44,536 nt of DNA from Candidatus Saccharimonadota bacterium (GCA_027492635.1 JAPUEH010000020.1:4677-49212); one strand, 5' to 3'. Counted from the stretch's first letter, positions 7,837-16,719 are shown. Made by a program: numbers and translations. The notes: a model not told the origin generated them from the sequence alone.

Positions 7837-8697
7837 CTATTGCATCATAGAGACACCAAGAAGCGGTGCGACAAATAGTACAAAAAATGCCACGCCATTT
7901 TTGAGCATATGTACCAATATACCCGCCCATATACTACCCGTATACTCACGAAGTGCCCCGATAAATAGTGCAAGTACAGCAGTACCTATCATGACATTCC
8001 ACTGCAGAGGCATGCCGGGGCCCGCATAGACGTGCATCAGTCCAAATACGAGTGATGTAAGCGCAATTGTCCAAAACGCATTATAATACTTGCGTACCCT
8101 ACCATAGAGATATCCACGAAACAAAAACTCCTCGCATACAGGAGCAAGCACAACAAGCGTGAAAAACGCAAGCAGCATTTCGTAGCGCTGAGTCAGATTC
8201 TCGAACCCAACTTGTTGCTTTGTCTCCAGGTCCACACCAGGAAGCACTAGGCTAGCCACGTACATGACAATTCCCGTCGCAATAAGCGATACGATAAACG
8301 CAATCGGCGCAAGACCAATATCACGCCATGCAGGCAAAGCCTGCTCAAGACCCGCGTCTTTTCGCGATAGCTTCTGCTTCAATACGAGCCACGGTGCACC
8401 AACAACAATCGCTATCGTCAGCACATAGACAATAACAGATACAAATGTCTGCAATACAGTCTCATTTAGCCGAAATGGCAAAGAAAGATTCATCTGTGCA
8501 AGCAGCCAGACTCCGGCAATTACCAGCAGCTGCGCAGCGGCAAATGATACGACTGTCCATACAGCGAATGCTATGCCATAGCCTACTCGCCTACCTAGAG
8601 ATATCGAGCGAGCCTGCTTTTGCTTTGTAATGGGTGGCGGTGAGACGGCAGCGTGGTGCTCCCTATCCTGCTTCTTGCTCGTTTCATGCTCTGTCAT
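7837..8697 (-). CDS. CPBP (CAAX/Abi) family intramembrane metalloprotease
   Basis: 286 aa with about eight hydrophobic segments after a 35-residue polar N-terminus. All three family motifs are present: EEFLFRG (Glu189, Glu190, Arg194), FGLMH (Phe218...His222) and HMLKN (His263...Asn267). In eukaryotes the family processes prenylated CAAX proteins; in bacteria members act in protein maturation or self-immunity. Its ATG overlaps the TGA of rseP by four bases, so it belongs to the frr-uppS-rseP operon. Substrate unknown. Confidence 0.9.
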   Translation of the reverse strand: MTEHETSKKQDREHHAAVSPPPITKQKQARSISLGRRVGYGIAFAVWTVVSFAAAQLLVIAGVWLLAQMNLSLPFRLNETVLQTFVSVIVYVLTIAIVVGAPWLVLKQKLSRKDAGLEQALPAWRDIGLAPIAFIVSLIATGIVMYVASLVLPGVDLETKQQVGFENLTQRYEMLLAFFTLVVLAPVCEEFLFRGYLYGRVRKYYNAFWTIALTSLVFGLMHVYAGPGMPLQWNVMIGTAVLALFIGALREYTGSIWAGILVHMLKNGVAFFVLFVAPLLGVSMMQ

Positions 8698-9866
8698 CGT
8701 AACACCTTTCCTATATCCGCTATTGTAATCAATATAATCAGCCCAAACAGAACCAGCATACCTGTACCCTGAATTGTCTCTTCACGCTCTTTCGTAAGTA
8801 ATTTACCACGCAGCTTATAAATTGTCATCACCGCCCAACGACCGCCATCAAGCGCAGGAATCGGCAGCGTATTCATTACTGCAAGACTCAGTGAGATAAT
8901 AGCCGTCAGAAAAATAACCGGCGTAAGACCCGCTTTACCCGCCTGCGGAAAAATCACGCCCAAAATACCCACAGGGCCAGCAACGCTATTACCGACATTT
9001 TCAAGCGACCGCTCCGCAGCATGACGCGTGGCCTCATCTCCGCTCCAACGCTGCACAATGCCCTGGAAAAGATTCATCATCATCCCGCCAAGCCCCTGGA
9101 ATGTTGCGCCTGTCAGCTGTACGGTTGTGCCTACACCTACAATTGGTGCAGACCACGACGCATACATCACCTCCTGAGTACCGCCGCTCGCAGTCACACC
9201 CAGATAGCCATCCGTACCACCATCACGTAACCTCACCTCTGCTTCTTTTTGTGCGCCATCACGCACATATTGCAGCATCACCTTCTGCCCAGCATGACGC
9301 TGCGTAAGCTCGGTAAACTGAGCTGCACTTGTTACTGTTACAGTATCAAGTGCAGTCAGCGTATCGCCTACTTTCAATCCCATTTTTTGCGCAGGTGAAT
9401 CCGATACCACCTGAGACACCACCACCTCACTAGAGCCATGCTGTACAATGCGTGTATCTGCCGCCACGCTAAACTGGTTTTCCATAATCTTCGGCATACC
9501 TGCCCAAGCAAGCACCGTAAAAAGTAAAATTGCCACTAGCCAGTTCATTGCCACACCTGCAAACAAAATTTTTGTCTTTACCCAATAACTCGCCGCACCG
9601 TAGCCACCCTTAACCGTAGCCGCATCATACTCGCCTTTAAGCCGTACAAAGCCGCCAAGCGGCAACCAGTTCACGCTATAAAGTACATTTTTACCAAGAA
9701 AGCTTTTTTTGATTTTCTTGCCCCATGCAAGCGGCGGAAAACCAATCCCAAATTCTTCAACCTCTACTCCATTGCGACGCGCAACAATACCATGCCCAAC
9801 TTCATGCACCACCACAAGCAGCACCAGGATAAACAACCCGAGCAATACCCCAAACAACAATTCCAT
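8694..9866 (-). CDS. rseP: Site-2 intramembrane zinc protease (RseP/M50 family)
   Basis: 390 aa. Membrane segment 1 carries HEVGH (His21, Glu22, His25), the zinc site; a PDZ domain occupies about residues 140-225; the conserved NTLPIPALDGG motif near residue 325 supplies the third metal ligand within a membrane segment. The family cleaves transmembrane segments, for example anti-sigma factors or signal-peptide remnants. It lies 6 bp downstream of uppS and overlaps the CPBP protease gene, a gene order (frr-uppS-rseP) common in bacteria although cdsA and dxr are missing here. Confidence 0.93.
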   Translation of the reverse strand: MELLFGVLLGLFILVLLVVVHEVGHGIVARRNGVEVEEFGIGFPPLAWGKKIKKSFLGKNVLYSVNWLPLGGFVRLKGEYDAATVKGGYGAASYWVKTKILFAGVAMNWLVAILLFTVLAWAGMPKIMENQFSVAADTRIVQHGSSEVVVSQVVSDSPAQKMGLKVGDTLTALDTVTVTSAAQFTELTQRHAGQKVMLQYVRDGAQKEAEVRLRDGGTDGYLGVTASGGTQEVMYASWSAPIVGVGTTVQLTGATFQGLGGMMMNLFQGIVQRWSGDEATRHAAERSLENVGNSVAGPVGILGVIFPQAGKAGLTPVIFLTAIISLSLAVMNTLPIPALDGGRWAVMTIYKLRGKLLTKEREETIQGTGMLVLFGLIILITIADIGKVLR

Positions 9867-9872
9867 CTCTAC

Positions 9873-10571
9873 TTATTTCCCGAATCTTCTACTTCGTGTT
9901 TTGTATTCTTCTATGATACCGCTTACGTCTTCTTTTGTCATGTCTGGCCATGCATTATCAAGAAACATCAGCTCGCTATATGCCGCCCGCCACAACATAA
10001 AGTTGCTAATACGCTGATCACCTCCACTCCGTACAATCAGATCGACCGGCGGAATATCAGATGCATACAAATACTGTTCAAGCACACGGGGCGTTATCTG
10101 GCGCATATCTTCTCCTGCCACGGCAGCTTTTTGTACTGCTTCAGCAATCTCAAGCTGGCCACCATAATTAAAGCAGAGGGCGAGCGTGCCGGCAGTATTA
10201 TCCTTTGTTGCCTCCTCCGCCTTGTGAATTTCCTTCAGAATCTTCTCGGCGACATTATCACGTGACCCAAGCACTCTCAGCCGAATATTACTATCCATAA
10301 AAATATGCAAATCCGACGAGAGAAGTTTCAGCACCAGGCCCATCAACTTGCTCACCTCGTCCTCGCTACGTTTCCAGTTTTCTGTACTAAAAATATATGC
10401 AGACATATACGGTACACCTGCATCAAATGTTGCCTTGGCCACTTCTTGGATAGCATTGTAGCCCGCTAAATGCCCCTCATACGTCGGTAATCCATACTGC
10501 TTCGCCCAGCGCCGATTACCATCGACAATATAACCAATGTGCACTGGTGCACCGTCCTGACCTGTAGTCAT
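9873..10571 (-). CDS. uppS: Isoprenyl transferase (undecaprenyl diphosphate synthase)
   Basis: 232 aa with cis-prenyltransferase motifs: HIGYIVDGNRRWA near the N-terminus (Asp of DGN is catalytic), the GH..G segment, STENWKR around residue 65, and RSGGDQRISNFMLW with a following ELMFLDNAWPD. It makes the C55-type lipid carrier for peptidoglycan and glycopolymers, consistent with the LCP protein and galU elsewhere in the window. Its ATG overlaps the TAA of frr by one base (TAATG). Confidence 0.94.
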   Translation of the reverse strand: MTTGQDGAPVHIGYIVDGNRRWAKQYGLPTYEGHLAGYNAIQEVAKATFDAGVPYMSAYIFSTENWKRSEDEVSKLMGLVLKLLSSDLHIFMDSNIRLRVLGSRDNVAEKILKEIHKAEEATKDNTAGTLALCFNYGGQLEIAEAVQKAAVAGEDMRQITPRVLEQYLYASDIPPVDLIVRSGGDQRISNFMLWRAAYSELMFLDNAWPDMTKEDVSGIIEEYKTRSRRFGK

Positions 10572-11140
10572 TAGATTGTGAGGATATCCTTCTCTTTAGT
10601 CTTGAACACTTCGTCAACCCTGCCGTTCATATCACCCATAAGCTTATCAATTTCTTTTTCAACACGCTTTTCGTCATCCTCGGACAGCTCTTTGGCTTGC
10701 TTTTTTGCCTTGGCATCCTTGAGCGCATCTTGGCGGATATTGCGCAGAGCGATCCGCGCATCTTCTACCTTTTCGCTCGTTTGCTTTACAAGTTGCTTGC
10801 GGCGCTCTTCTGTCAGCGGAGGGACAGGTACGCGCACAACACGTCCGTCGTCACTCGGATTAAACCCAAGACTTTGGTCGTCACGAATCGCTGACACGAT
10901 CGCCACGATATTGCCTGGGTCAAACGGTGTCACGAGTAGCATCTGTGGCTCTGGCGCGGTCACATTGGCCATTTGGTTAAGCGGCATTTTGGTGCCATAT
11001 GCTTCTGCTTGCACACCCTCAAGCATACCTGGGTGGGCACGGCCTGTGCGTACTTTTTTAAGTTCTTCTTCGAAGTGCTCAATTGCGCTATTCATTTTTA
11101 ATTCATATGGCGTTGTATCAAACATTGCTACCTCTTGCAT
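10571..11140 (-). CDS. frr: Ribosome recycling factor
   Basis: 189 aa with the RRF signature (KKVRTGRAHPGMLEGV, then GTKMPLNQMANVT, and ALRNIRQDALKDAK). The three-helix bundle and the inserted domain are full length. With EF-G it splits post-termination ribosomes. GGGAG 6-7 nt before the ATG at 11140 supports that start; a second ATG five codons in also has AGAGG upstream. First gene of the frr-uppS-rseP-CPBP operon. Confidence 0.95.
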   Translation of the reverse strand: MQEVAMFDTTPYELKMNSAIEHFEEELKKVRTGRAHPGMLEGVQAEAYGTKMPLNQMANVTAPEPQMLLVTPFDPGNIVAIVSAIRDDQSLGFNPSDDGRVVRVPVPPLTEERRKQLVKQTSEKVEDARIALRNIRQDALKDAKAKKQAKELSEDDEKRVEKEIDKLMGDMNGRVDEVFKTKEKDILTI

Positions 11141-11154
11141 TATTTACTCCCTTC

Positions 11155-11190
11155 AGTATATCAAAAGCCCTAGCCAAATACAGCTAGGCC
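11155..11190 (-). promoter_or_regulatory. frr promoter with overlapping inverted repeat
   Basis: Extended -10 TGATATACT (minus strand; TATACT at 11155-11160) lies 14 nt before the ATG. Instead of a good -35, the upstream 25 bp hold an inverted repeat (GCCCTAGC at 11167-11174 and GCTAGG at 11183-11188) that could be an operator or a terminator for antisense transcripts. Confidence 0.4.
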
Positions 11191-11224
11191 GAGAAGACAT
11201 CTGTCAGCATCTCTTGAAAAAATC

Positions 11225-11255
11225 TTGTATGTTTTCATCCTCAACCATGTATACT
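11225..11255 (+). promoter_or_regulatory. Promoter of the ABC exporter operon
   Basis: TTGTAT (11225-11230), 19-bp spacer, TATACT (11250-11255), followed by GGGAGG and the ATG at 11288. Confidence 0.45.
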
Positions 11256-11287
11256 AAAAGAACTATCACTACTTGGGAGGGCACAAG

Positions 11288-12112
11288 ATGGCGCAGCGTG
11301 GTCGAGCAACAAACGCAGATATTGAAAAGTACCTGCAGCTATTTGATCGTCCTATCGATGCTGTTGTTGCTATCCGTGAACATATAGAGAATGCCAAAAA
11401 ACAGCAGTTGACATCGCAGCGACCCACCCCGCAGCTTGATACACCAATTGTAGTATCGGCTCGACATCTAGAGCGCCACTATCGAATAGGTAAAAAGCGA
11501 GTCGATGCGCTCCAAGATGTATCTCTCGATATCCACCAAGGCGAGTTCGTCGCCCTCACCGGTCCAAGCGGCAGTGGCAAAAGCACACTCCTCCAAACAA
11601 TCGGCGGGCTAGACAAGCCGTCAAGTGGTGAAGTGTTTGTCGGTGATACTAATATTGCAAAATTATCCGATGCAAAGCTATCACGTTTCCGCGGACAAAC
11701 TATCGGATTTGTATTTCAGTTTTTCTATTTACAGCCTTTTCTAAATGTAAAGCAAAATATCGACGTACCAGGCATGTTTGCTGGTACGAATCGTAAAAAT
11801 CGCCACGCGTATATCGAAAAGGTTGCACGTGCCGTCGGCCTGGAAGAACGCCTTTCTCATATGCCAAGTGAACTTTCCGGTGGACAGATGCAACGCGTCG
11901 CTATCGCTCGTGCACTCCTCAACAAACCAAAAATTATTCTCGCGGACGAGCCGACCGGTAATCTCGATAGCAAAAATAGCAAAATAATTATTGACCTATT
12001 CGAAAAAATCCGCCGTGATTTTGGCACCACTATCATTATAGTTACCCACGACCAGGAGATTGCGTACCGAGCCGATCGTGAAATACGCCTGCTTGACGGG
12101 AGGCTCGCATGA
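11288..12112 (+). CDS. ABC transporter ATP-binding protein (MacB/LolD type)
   Basis: 274 aa from the ATG at 11288, which has GGGAGG 7 nt upstream; the in-frame TTG at 11273 precedes that site. After an unusual 60-residue N-terminal extension the ATPase has Walker A GPSGSGKST, Q-loop FVFQFFYLQP, signature LSGGQMQRVAIARA, Walker B IILADEPTGNLDS and the switch His in IIVTHD. These details fit the MacB/LolD/FtsE group, which drives mechanotransmission rather than simple transport. The TGA overlaps the permease ATG (ATGA), so the two form one unit. Cargo unknown; lipoprotein, peptide or antibiotic export are possible. Confidence 0.92.
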   Translation: MAQRGRATNADIEKYLQLFDRPIDAVVAIREHIENAKKQQLTSQRPTPQLDTPIVVSARHLERHYRIGKKRVDALQDVSLDIHQGEFVALTGPSGSGKSTLLQTIGGLDKPSSGEVFVGDTNIAKLSDAKLSRFRGQTIGFVFQFFYLQPFLNVKQNIDVPGMFAGTNRKNRHAYIEKVARAVGLEERLSHMPSELSGGQMQRVAIARALLNKPKIILADEPTGNLDSKNSKIIIDLFEKIRRDFGTTIIIVTHDQEIAYRADREIRLLDGRLA

Positions 12113-14028
12113 TTCACCCTATCGACATCTTCACGCTCGCTCATACCAAACTCCGTACTCGCAAGATTAGAACGGGATTTACCGTGCTTATTTCTGGCTT
12201 ACTTTTTGGCCTCCTTCTTGCCGTACTTATCACCTCGGCAGGTGTCATGCAAAGCGTCAATGAGTTCGGCAAAGAAGGTATCGGCGAGAAATATATCGTC
12301 AAGACCGAGCCGACGAATCCGCCTGAGTTTGACATCTTTACGCTCCAAAGCGATGCAAATTTTATTGCCCGCGTCGAACAGCTTCACAAGGAACGAATTG
12401 CCGCCAAAAAATCCGAAGCCGCTCGATTGAAAATAACCTACGACCCTAGCGCAGAAGACCCCTCTCCGATCATTATCGACAAAGCAAATGGCAATACAAA
12501 ATCCCTCAATATAGATTTGCAGGATTCGTCTGCTGTTCAACAGGCGCTCAAAGAGCATCAGCAAACAACAACCAAACCTATGAAAGCGTCAGATTACACA
12601 AAAGGCTTTAGTGTCAAACGCCAACTCACAGAGCTGACCATCACACCTGACAATGCCACCCTTATCCCGATGACCGATGGCAAGGAAGACGCAATTACTA
12701 ATTACGGCAAAAAGATTGAACAGCTCAGCTATACAGACTATCTCTCTGCCTTCCAATCTCTGGCAATCGAAGATGACACGCTCTCAATGCCCTATGTAAC
12801 CAAAAAAATAGATCCGACAAAAGCAACCGCCATACCGATAGTTATCACCTATACCTACGCAGAAAAAGCCCTTGGATTCAAGAAACTTCCTACAAAAGCA
12901 ACACCCGCGGAACGGATTGAGCGTATTCGTACCGTCCGCGAAAAAGCAGTGACAATGTCGATCGATTTCTGCTATCGCAACAACGCCTCAAGCAGCCTCT
13001 TGTCACGAGCTCTTGACCAGCAAAAGGAAATTGCAAAGAACAAAGACAATAAGCTATATACTCAGCCTACGGTAGCCTATCAGGTGCCAGACGAGAAGTC
13101 CTGTGGCCCTGTGCTAATCGCTCGCGATAGCCGATCAAACACAGAACGCACGCAGGATCAAGCACGCGAAGAATTTGCACGTAAGTTCGATAATGCTACC
13201 GACCCTATCGAGCACAAATTGCGCTTCCAGGTGATCGGCATCTCGCCATCAGCCTCGCTTGAAGACACTCAGTCACTCGTAAGTGGAGTGTCGATGATGC
13301 TTGCTGCAAACTCGGTACCGCACTGGCAAATCCCTGCTGGCTACTTCTCCAAGCTACCTGCTGAACTCAAGCCCGAAGTCGTATTTGGTACAGCCGCAAA
13401 TGCAACAGATATCACAACGCTACCGCCCGACACAACTCGAGGCTTCGTAACAGAATTTAGTAGTCTTGAAACTGCCCAAAACTATGTCAATAAGTACGCC
13501 TGCGACAATTCATGTGCAAGCAGTATTGCCTACGCCCACCCCTACGCCAATAACACACTTATGATGCGCGACATCAAACAATACATCGACACCATCATTC
13601 TATGGGTCACGCTTGCTCTTTCATTTGTTGCAATTATTATTCTTGGTAGCATGATTGGTCGCACAGTTGCAGACGGCAGGCGTGAAACGGCTGTCTTCCG
13701 TTCGATTGGTGCGAAACGTATCGATATCGTATCAATCTACACATGCTACACGCTACTGTTGTCGCTTCGTATTATTATATTTGTTGCCCTTCTTGGCACT
13801 ATTCTTGCAGCTGCCGCCGACTATTGGTTTTCCCCGCAGATCACACCAGAAGCCCTCATTGCATTTAGCGCTCAAGATCTCAATAGACAATTCCACCTCT
13901 TTGGCATCTCATCACCTTATCTACTGTACTTGCCTCTTGTCATTGTTGGTATCTCGCTTCTTGCTATGATTCCGCCAATGCTGCTTGGCGTGCGCCGTAA
14001 TCCAATCAAGGATATGCGCCAAGAGTAG
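12109..14028 (+). CDS. FtsX/MacB-type ABC transporter permease
   Basis: 639 aa. One N-terminal membrane segment (about residues 23-45) is followed by a very large polar extracytoplasmic domain of about 440 residues and a C-terminal FtsX domain with three membrane segments, ending in the typical VRRNPIKDMRQE tail. This is the four-segment topology of MacB-type permeases. The external domain is longer than in typical MacB (about 220 residues) and contains several Cys residues (for example CYRN, KSCGP, CDNSCASS) that could form disulfides. Partner of the preceding ATPase. Confidence 0.88.
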   Translation: MIHPIDIFTLAHTKLRTRKIRTGFTVLISGLLFGLLLAVLITSAGVMQSVNEFGKEGIGEKYIVKTEPTNPPEFDIFTLQSDANFIARVEQLHKERIAAKKSEAARLKITYDPSAEDPSPIIIDKANGNTKSLNIDLQDSSAVQQALKEHQQTTTKPMKASDYTKGFSVKRQLTELTITPDNATLIPMTDGKEDAITNYGKKIEQLSYTDYLSAFQSLAIEDDTLSMPYVTKKIDPTKATAIPIVITYTYAEKALGFKKLPTKATPAERIERIRTVREKAVTMSIDFCYRNNASSSLLSRALDQQKEIAKNKDNKLYTQPTVAYQVPDEKSCGPVLIARDSRSNTERTQDQAREEFARKFDNATDPIEHKLRFQVIGISPSASLEDTQSLVSGVSMMLAANSVPHWQIPAGYFSKLPAELKPEVVFGTAANATDITTLPPDTTRGFVTEFSSLETAQNYVNKYACDNSCASSIAYAHPYANNTLMMRDIKQYIDTIILWVTLALSFVAIIILGSMIGRTVADGRRETAVFRSIGAKRIDIVSIYTCYTLLLSLRIIIFVALLGTILAAAADYWFSPQITPEALIAFSAQDLNRQFHLFGISSPYLLYLPLVIVGISLLAMIPPMLLGVRRNPIKDMRQE

Positions 14029-14031
14029 CTA

Positions 14032-14059
14032 TTGCAAATTATAAGCTTTATGCTATAAT
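14032..14059 (+). promoter_or_regulatory. Promoter TTGCAA-N16-TATAAT, leaderless
   Basis: -35 TTGCAA (14032-14037), -10 TATAAT (14054-14059) preceded by TGC; the ATG follows only 6 nt after the -10, so the transcript should begin at the start codon. Confidence 0.65.
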
Positions 14060-14065
14060 TATCGC

Positions 14066-14608
14066 ATGAATTTCTCTAGCGATTTTGATGATATCATTGA
14101 CAATGCATTTAGCGATTCTTGTGAAATTCCCGCGCCCAGCATCGACGATCAGCGCGCGTATGTTTCGCGCCAAAAAGACATTCGCGACGAAAAGTTAACC
14201 AAAAACGGCACTTTTGTGCGACTTCTCGATTCGCTCCCGCCCGAAAAACAGCTTGGCGAAGGCTGGAATATCACCTTTTGCATAAACGCGCAAAGCGAAT
14301 TGTACGCACGCGTGGTACTGAGTGAAACGGCGAATACTGGGAAAAATCGCTACAAAACGCACGTCGGCTTTCTGGAAATTACGCGCACAAACGACGTCGG
14401 CGAACACATACCTGCGCATCGTTTTGACGATTCCGATTCAGAAATTTTGTACGATTATTTCGACCAGCTAGATGCGGACAAACGGGCAGGAGTTTTACCA
14501 AATCTTTCGAGCAATTACGAAATTTTTGACCCAAATACCGCGATCATGCGACTTAGCGGAGCAGCTACAGAACGCGCAATCGACGAAAATCCACCTAGCG
14601 AAAAATAA
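14066..14608 (+). CDS. Hypothetical protein (180 aa)
   Basis: Not recognised. Acidic soluble protein without signal peptide or membrane segments. The central part (GWNITFCINAQSELYARVVLSE, then THVGFLEITR) alternates hydrophobic and polar residues like a beta-sheet fold; both ends look disordered. Codons such as GCG, CGC and AAA appear more often than in the neighbours, giving GCGC-rich patches, which could reflect transfer. Leaderless from its own promoter and followed by a bidirectional terminator, so it is monocistronic. Confidence 0.75.
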   Translation: MNFSSDFDDIIDNAFSDSCEIPAPSIDDQRAYVSRQKDIRDEKLTKNGTFVRLLDSLPPEKQLGEGWNITFCINAQSELYARVVLSETANTGKNRYKTHVGFLEITRTNDVGEHIPAHRFDDSDSEILYDYFDQLDADKRAGVLPNLSSNYEIFDPNTAIMRLSGAATERAIDENPPSEK

Positions 14609-14619
14609 TCACTAAAAGC

Positions 14620-14661
14620 AAAAATCACCCCTGCTAGCATGATGCCAAAGAGGTGATTTTT
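14620..14661. terminator. Bidirectional hairpin terminator
   Basis: AAAAATCACC (14620-14629) pairs with GGTGATTTTT (14652-14661); serves both the 14066 gene and tsf. Confidence 0.75.
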
Positions 14662-14682
14662 AACCTAAAAATCCTAGCGACT

Positions 14683-15279
14683 TTACTCGTTTACGCCAAG
14701 TTCAATACGTTTGAACTGGCTCACGCGAAGATTTTCGCCGTGTTTTGCCACCTGCTGCTTGATTCGCTCAGCAACAGTGATAGTATCATCCAGCACGTAA
14801 GGCTGCTCTGCAAGCACCTGTTCTGCAAAATGCTTTTTAAGCTGACCTTCGACGATTTTCTCACGAATTTCCTCAGGTTTACTTGCCAAGTCATCGGCCG
14901 CCAAAAGCTCTGCTTTTTTCGCTTCATAGAGATCAGTTGGTACATCTTCCATCGTTGGATAGATTGGACTCATAGCTGCAATCTGCATCGCCATCTGGTG
15001 AGCAAATTCACGAAATTCTGGAAGGCGAGCGACAAAGTCCGTCTCACAGTTTACCTCTACTACGACACCAATACGATCCGAATGCACATAGCTATCGATA
15101 ATGCCCTCGCGAGTTTCACGGTCGCCTTTTTTCTCGGCTTTTGTAAGACCCTTTTTGCGAAGCGCTTCGAGCGCCTTGTCAAAGTCGCCATCTGCCTCTA
15201 CGAGTGCGTTTTTTGCGTCGCCAAGCCCGAGGCCAGTCAATTCTTTGAGTTTCTTTACATCTTCTAGAGATACGCCCAT
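14683..15279 (-). CDS. tsf: Elongation factor Ts
   Basis: 198 aa. N-terminal UBA-like domain (LEDVKKLKELTGLGLGDAKNALVEADGD), then the core with the EF-Tu interacting NCETDFVAR motif. It exchanges GDP for GTP on EF-Tu. The protein is of the short type lacking the duplicated core subdomain of the E. coli form. Start MGVSLEDV is supported by GGAG 8-9 nt upstream; upstream in-frame residues are leader. Downstream of rpsB, the universal order, with a hairpin between the two. Confidence 0.95.
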   Translation of the reverse strand: MGVSLEDVKKLKELTGLGLGDAKNALVEADGDFDKALEALRKKGLTKAEKKGDRETREGIIDSYVHSDRIGVVVEVNCETDFVARLPEFREFAHQMAMQIAAMSPIYPTMEDVPTDLYEAKKAELLAADDLASKPEEIREKIVEGQLKKHFAEQVLAEQPYVLDDTITVAERIKQQVAKHGENLRVSQFKRIELGVNE

Positions 15280-15329
15280 AATTCTTCTCCTTCGGGAATA
15301 GGACAAACCTTACAGTTTTTCCTATCACT

Positions 15330-15359
15330 CTGGGCATTGGAATAAATCCAGACGCCCAG
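15330..15359 (-). promoter_or_regulatory. Hairpin between rpsB and tsf
   Basis: CTGGGC (15330-15335) pairs with GCCCAG (15354-15359), with an inner TGGA/TCCA stem. There is no U run, so it is more likely an attenuating or processing structure that sets the S2:EF-Ts ratio than a full terminator. Confidence 0.45.
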
Positions 15360-15385
15360 GACTGTGCTTTCCCCCTTTAATTTTA

Positions 15386-16081
15386 TTAAGATTCTTTTTT
15401 AGCACCTTCTGCGACGGCCTGCGTCACATAGTCCAAAATCAATGCGATACCCTTGATTGCATCATCGTTGCCAGGAACCACATAGTCAATCGCATCTGGG
15501 TTCGCGTTTGTATCGACAACCGCAATAACAGGCACGCCAAGCGTGTTAGCTTCACGAACAGCATTCGCATCCGCGAGCACATCAACTACAACAACTGCGC
15601 CTGGTTTACCATTAAGATCTTTGATGCCACCATACTTCGTATTCAGATCATCGATTTCTTCTTGGAAGCGCTGCACCTCAAGCTTATTGTAACGCTTCTC
15701 AAGATCACCGCTCTCCATACGTTTTTCAAGGTTTTTGAGCTTTTTGATCTGTTGATTAATGGTTGCCGAGTTCGTCAACATACCGCCAATCCAACGCTCA
15801 GTCACATACGGCTGGTTTACTTTTTCGGCAGCTGCCTTCACAGCGTCTTTTGCCTGCTTCTTTGTGCCAACAAACAATACCTGTTTGCCGCTTGCTGCAA
15901 CGCTCGCGATAAACGGCAATGCCGCGTCAAGACCTTCAACGGTCTTTGTCAGGTCAATAATATGGCTATCCTGACGCTTGCTATGAATATATGGCGCCAT
16001 CTTTGGGTGCCAACGGCTCGTTTTGTGTCCAAAATGAACACCAGCTTCGAGCAAAGCTTTAATATCAACCTCTACGGCCAT
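15386..16081 (-). CDS. rpsB: 30S ribosomal protein uS2
   Basis: 231 aa with the uS2 signatures AGVHFGHKTSRWHPKMAPYI near the N-terminus and AVVVVDVLADANAVREA / GVPVIAVVDTNANPDAIDYVVPGNDDAIK toward the C-terminus. Ends in a short acidic/basic tail. AAGGAG 7 nt upstream of the ATG. Transcribed from a near-consensus promoter with an 80-nt structured leader. Confidence 0.97.
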   Translation of the reverse strand: MAVEVDIKALLEAGVHFGHKTSRWHPKMAPYIHSKRQDSHIIDLTKTVEGLDAALPFIASVAASGKQVLFVGTKKQAKDAVKAAAEKVNQPYVTERWIGGMLTNSATINQQIKKLKNLEKRMESGDLEKRYNKLEVQRFQEEIDDLNTKYGGIKDLNGKPGAVVVVDVLADANAVREANTLGVPVIAVVDTNANPDAIDYVVPGNDDAIKGIALILDYVTQAVAEGAKKES

Positions 16082-16102
16082 GATATTACTCCTTGTTCCT
16101 CA

Positions 16103-16139
16103 CCGCTCGCCCTGAGATTATTCAGGAGTATGCGTGCGG
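16103..16139 (-). promoter_or_regulatory. Structured leader of rpsB
   Basis: Nested inverted repeats: CCGC/GCGG (16103-16106 with 16136-16139), CGC/GCG inside it, and CCTGA/TCAGG (16111-16115 with 16122-16126). It sits in the 5' UTR about 20 nt before the rpsB start. Autoregulatory S2 leader RNAs are known in other bacteria; whether this one binds S2 is inference. Confidence 0.4.
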
Positions 16140-16167
16140 TTGTGTCGTTTAGTATTATTACAGGTCA

Positions 16168-16196
16168 ATAGTACCACGACCGAAGTCTCTTGTCAA
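16168..16196 (-). promoter_or_regulatory. rpsB promoter TTGACA-N17-TACTAT
   Basis: Perfect -35 (16191-16196), exact 17-bp spacer, -10 TACTAT (16168-16173) on the minus strand. Confidence 0.8.
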
Positions 16197-16221
16197 AACC
16201 CGTAAAAACTCTTCCTGGTGA

Positions 16222-16719
16222 CTATTCTTGTGTCTCGGGCAAACTTTTCTTGATCAGCTCATCCTGAGTCATTGCTTCGAGAAACCTTGCAGTTCTCTTA
16301 TCAAGAGGGTGATTCTCTTTCGCAATGCGTCCAGCTATGATGCCGTCATAGTCATTGCCATGAACGTTTGTCAGCGCAATATGCAACTTATCGCTTCCAT
16401 CGTCATCGCCACCCAGTACGACATGCACCTCTTTGGCTGCACCATCGGCGTCTAGAATCGTAAAGGCTCGGTAGTCAATTTTTTCACCGCTCATTTCTGT
16501 ATCGCCCCGACGCTCCCGCAAGCTGTGCTCGGGCGTAAGAGCACGCACATCGCCACCTTCGGTTAGTTCGCCGACAAGTCCCGCGAGTTTATTTACTTGT
16601 TCGCGTGGCGCCTCATTGTCATACGGTGTACTGAAATCCCATCGAGCAGGTTCTGTTGCAACAAAATCATCGTGAGACAACGTGTCTGTGTTTTTGGTCA
16701 TATTTACTTTTTCGCTCAT
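16222..16719 (-). CDS. Acidic hypothetical protein (165 aa)
   Basis: Not recognised. The start at 16719 (MSEKVNMTKNTD) is chosen because AAAGGAAG lies about 9 nt upstream; an in-frame ATG at 16749 lies upstream of that site. The N-terminal half is charged and probably disordered; residues 80-130 (YRAFTILDADG, KEVHVVLGGDDDG, KLHIALTNVHG) look like a compact beta domain. Transcribed from a strong TTGACA-N17-TAAAAT promoter with a UTR of about 70 nt. Leads toward rpsB with a separate promoter between. Confidence 0.78.
   Translation of the reverse strand: MSEKVNMTKNTDTLSHDDFVATEPARWDFSTPYDNEAPREQVNKLAGLVGELTEGGDVRALTPEHSLRERRGDTEMSGEKIDYRAFTILDADGAAKEVHVVLGGDDDGSDKLHIALTNVHGNDYDGIIAGRIAKENHPLDKRTARFLEAMTQDELIKKSLPETQE

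Noticed and set aside
10578-11387. Plus-strand 269-aa Ser-rich ORF
   Set aside because: Antisense to frr and running into the ABC operon leader; Ser/Ile-rich shadow composition.
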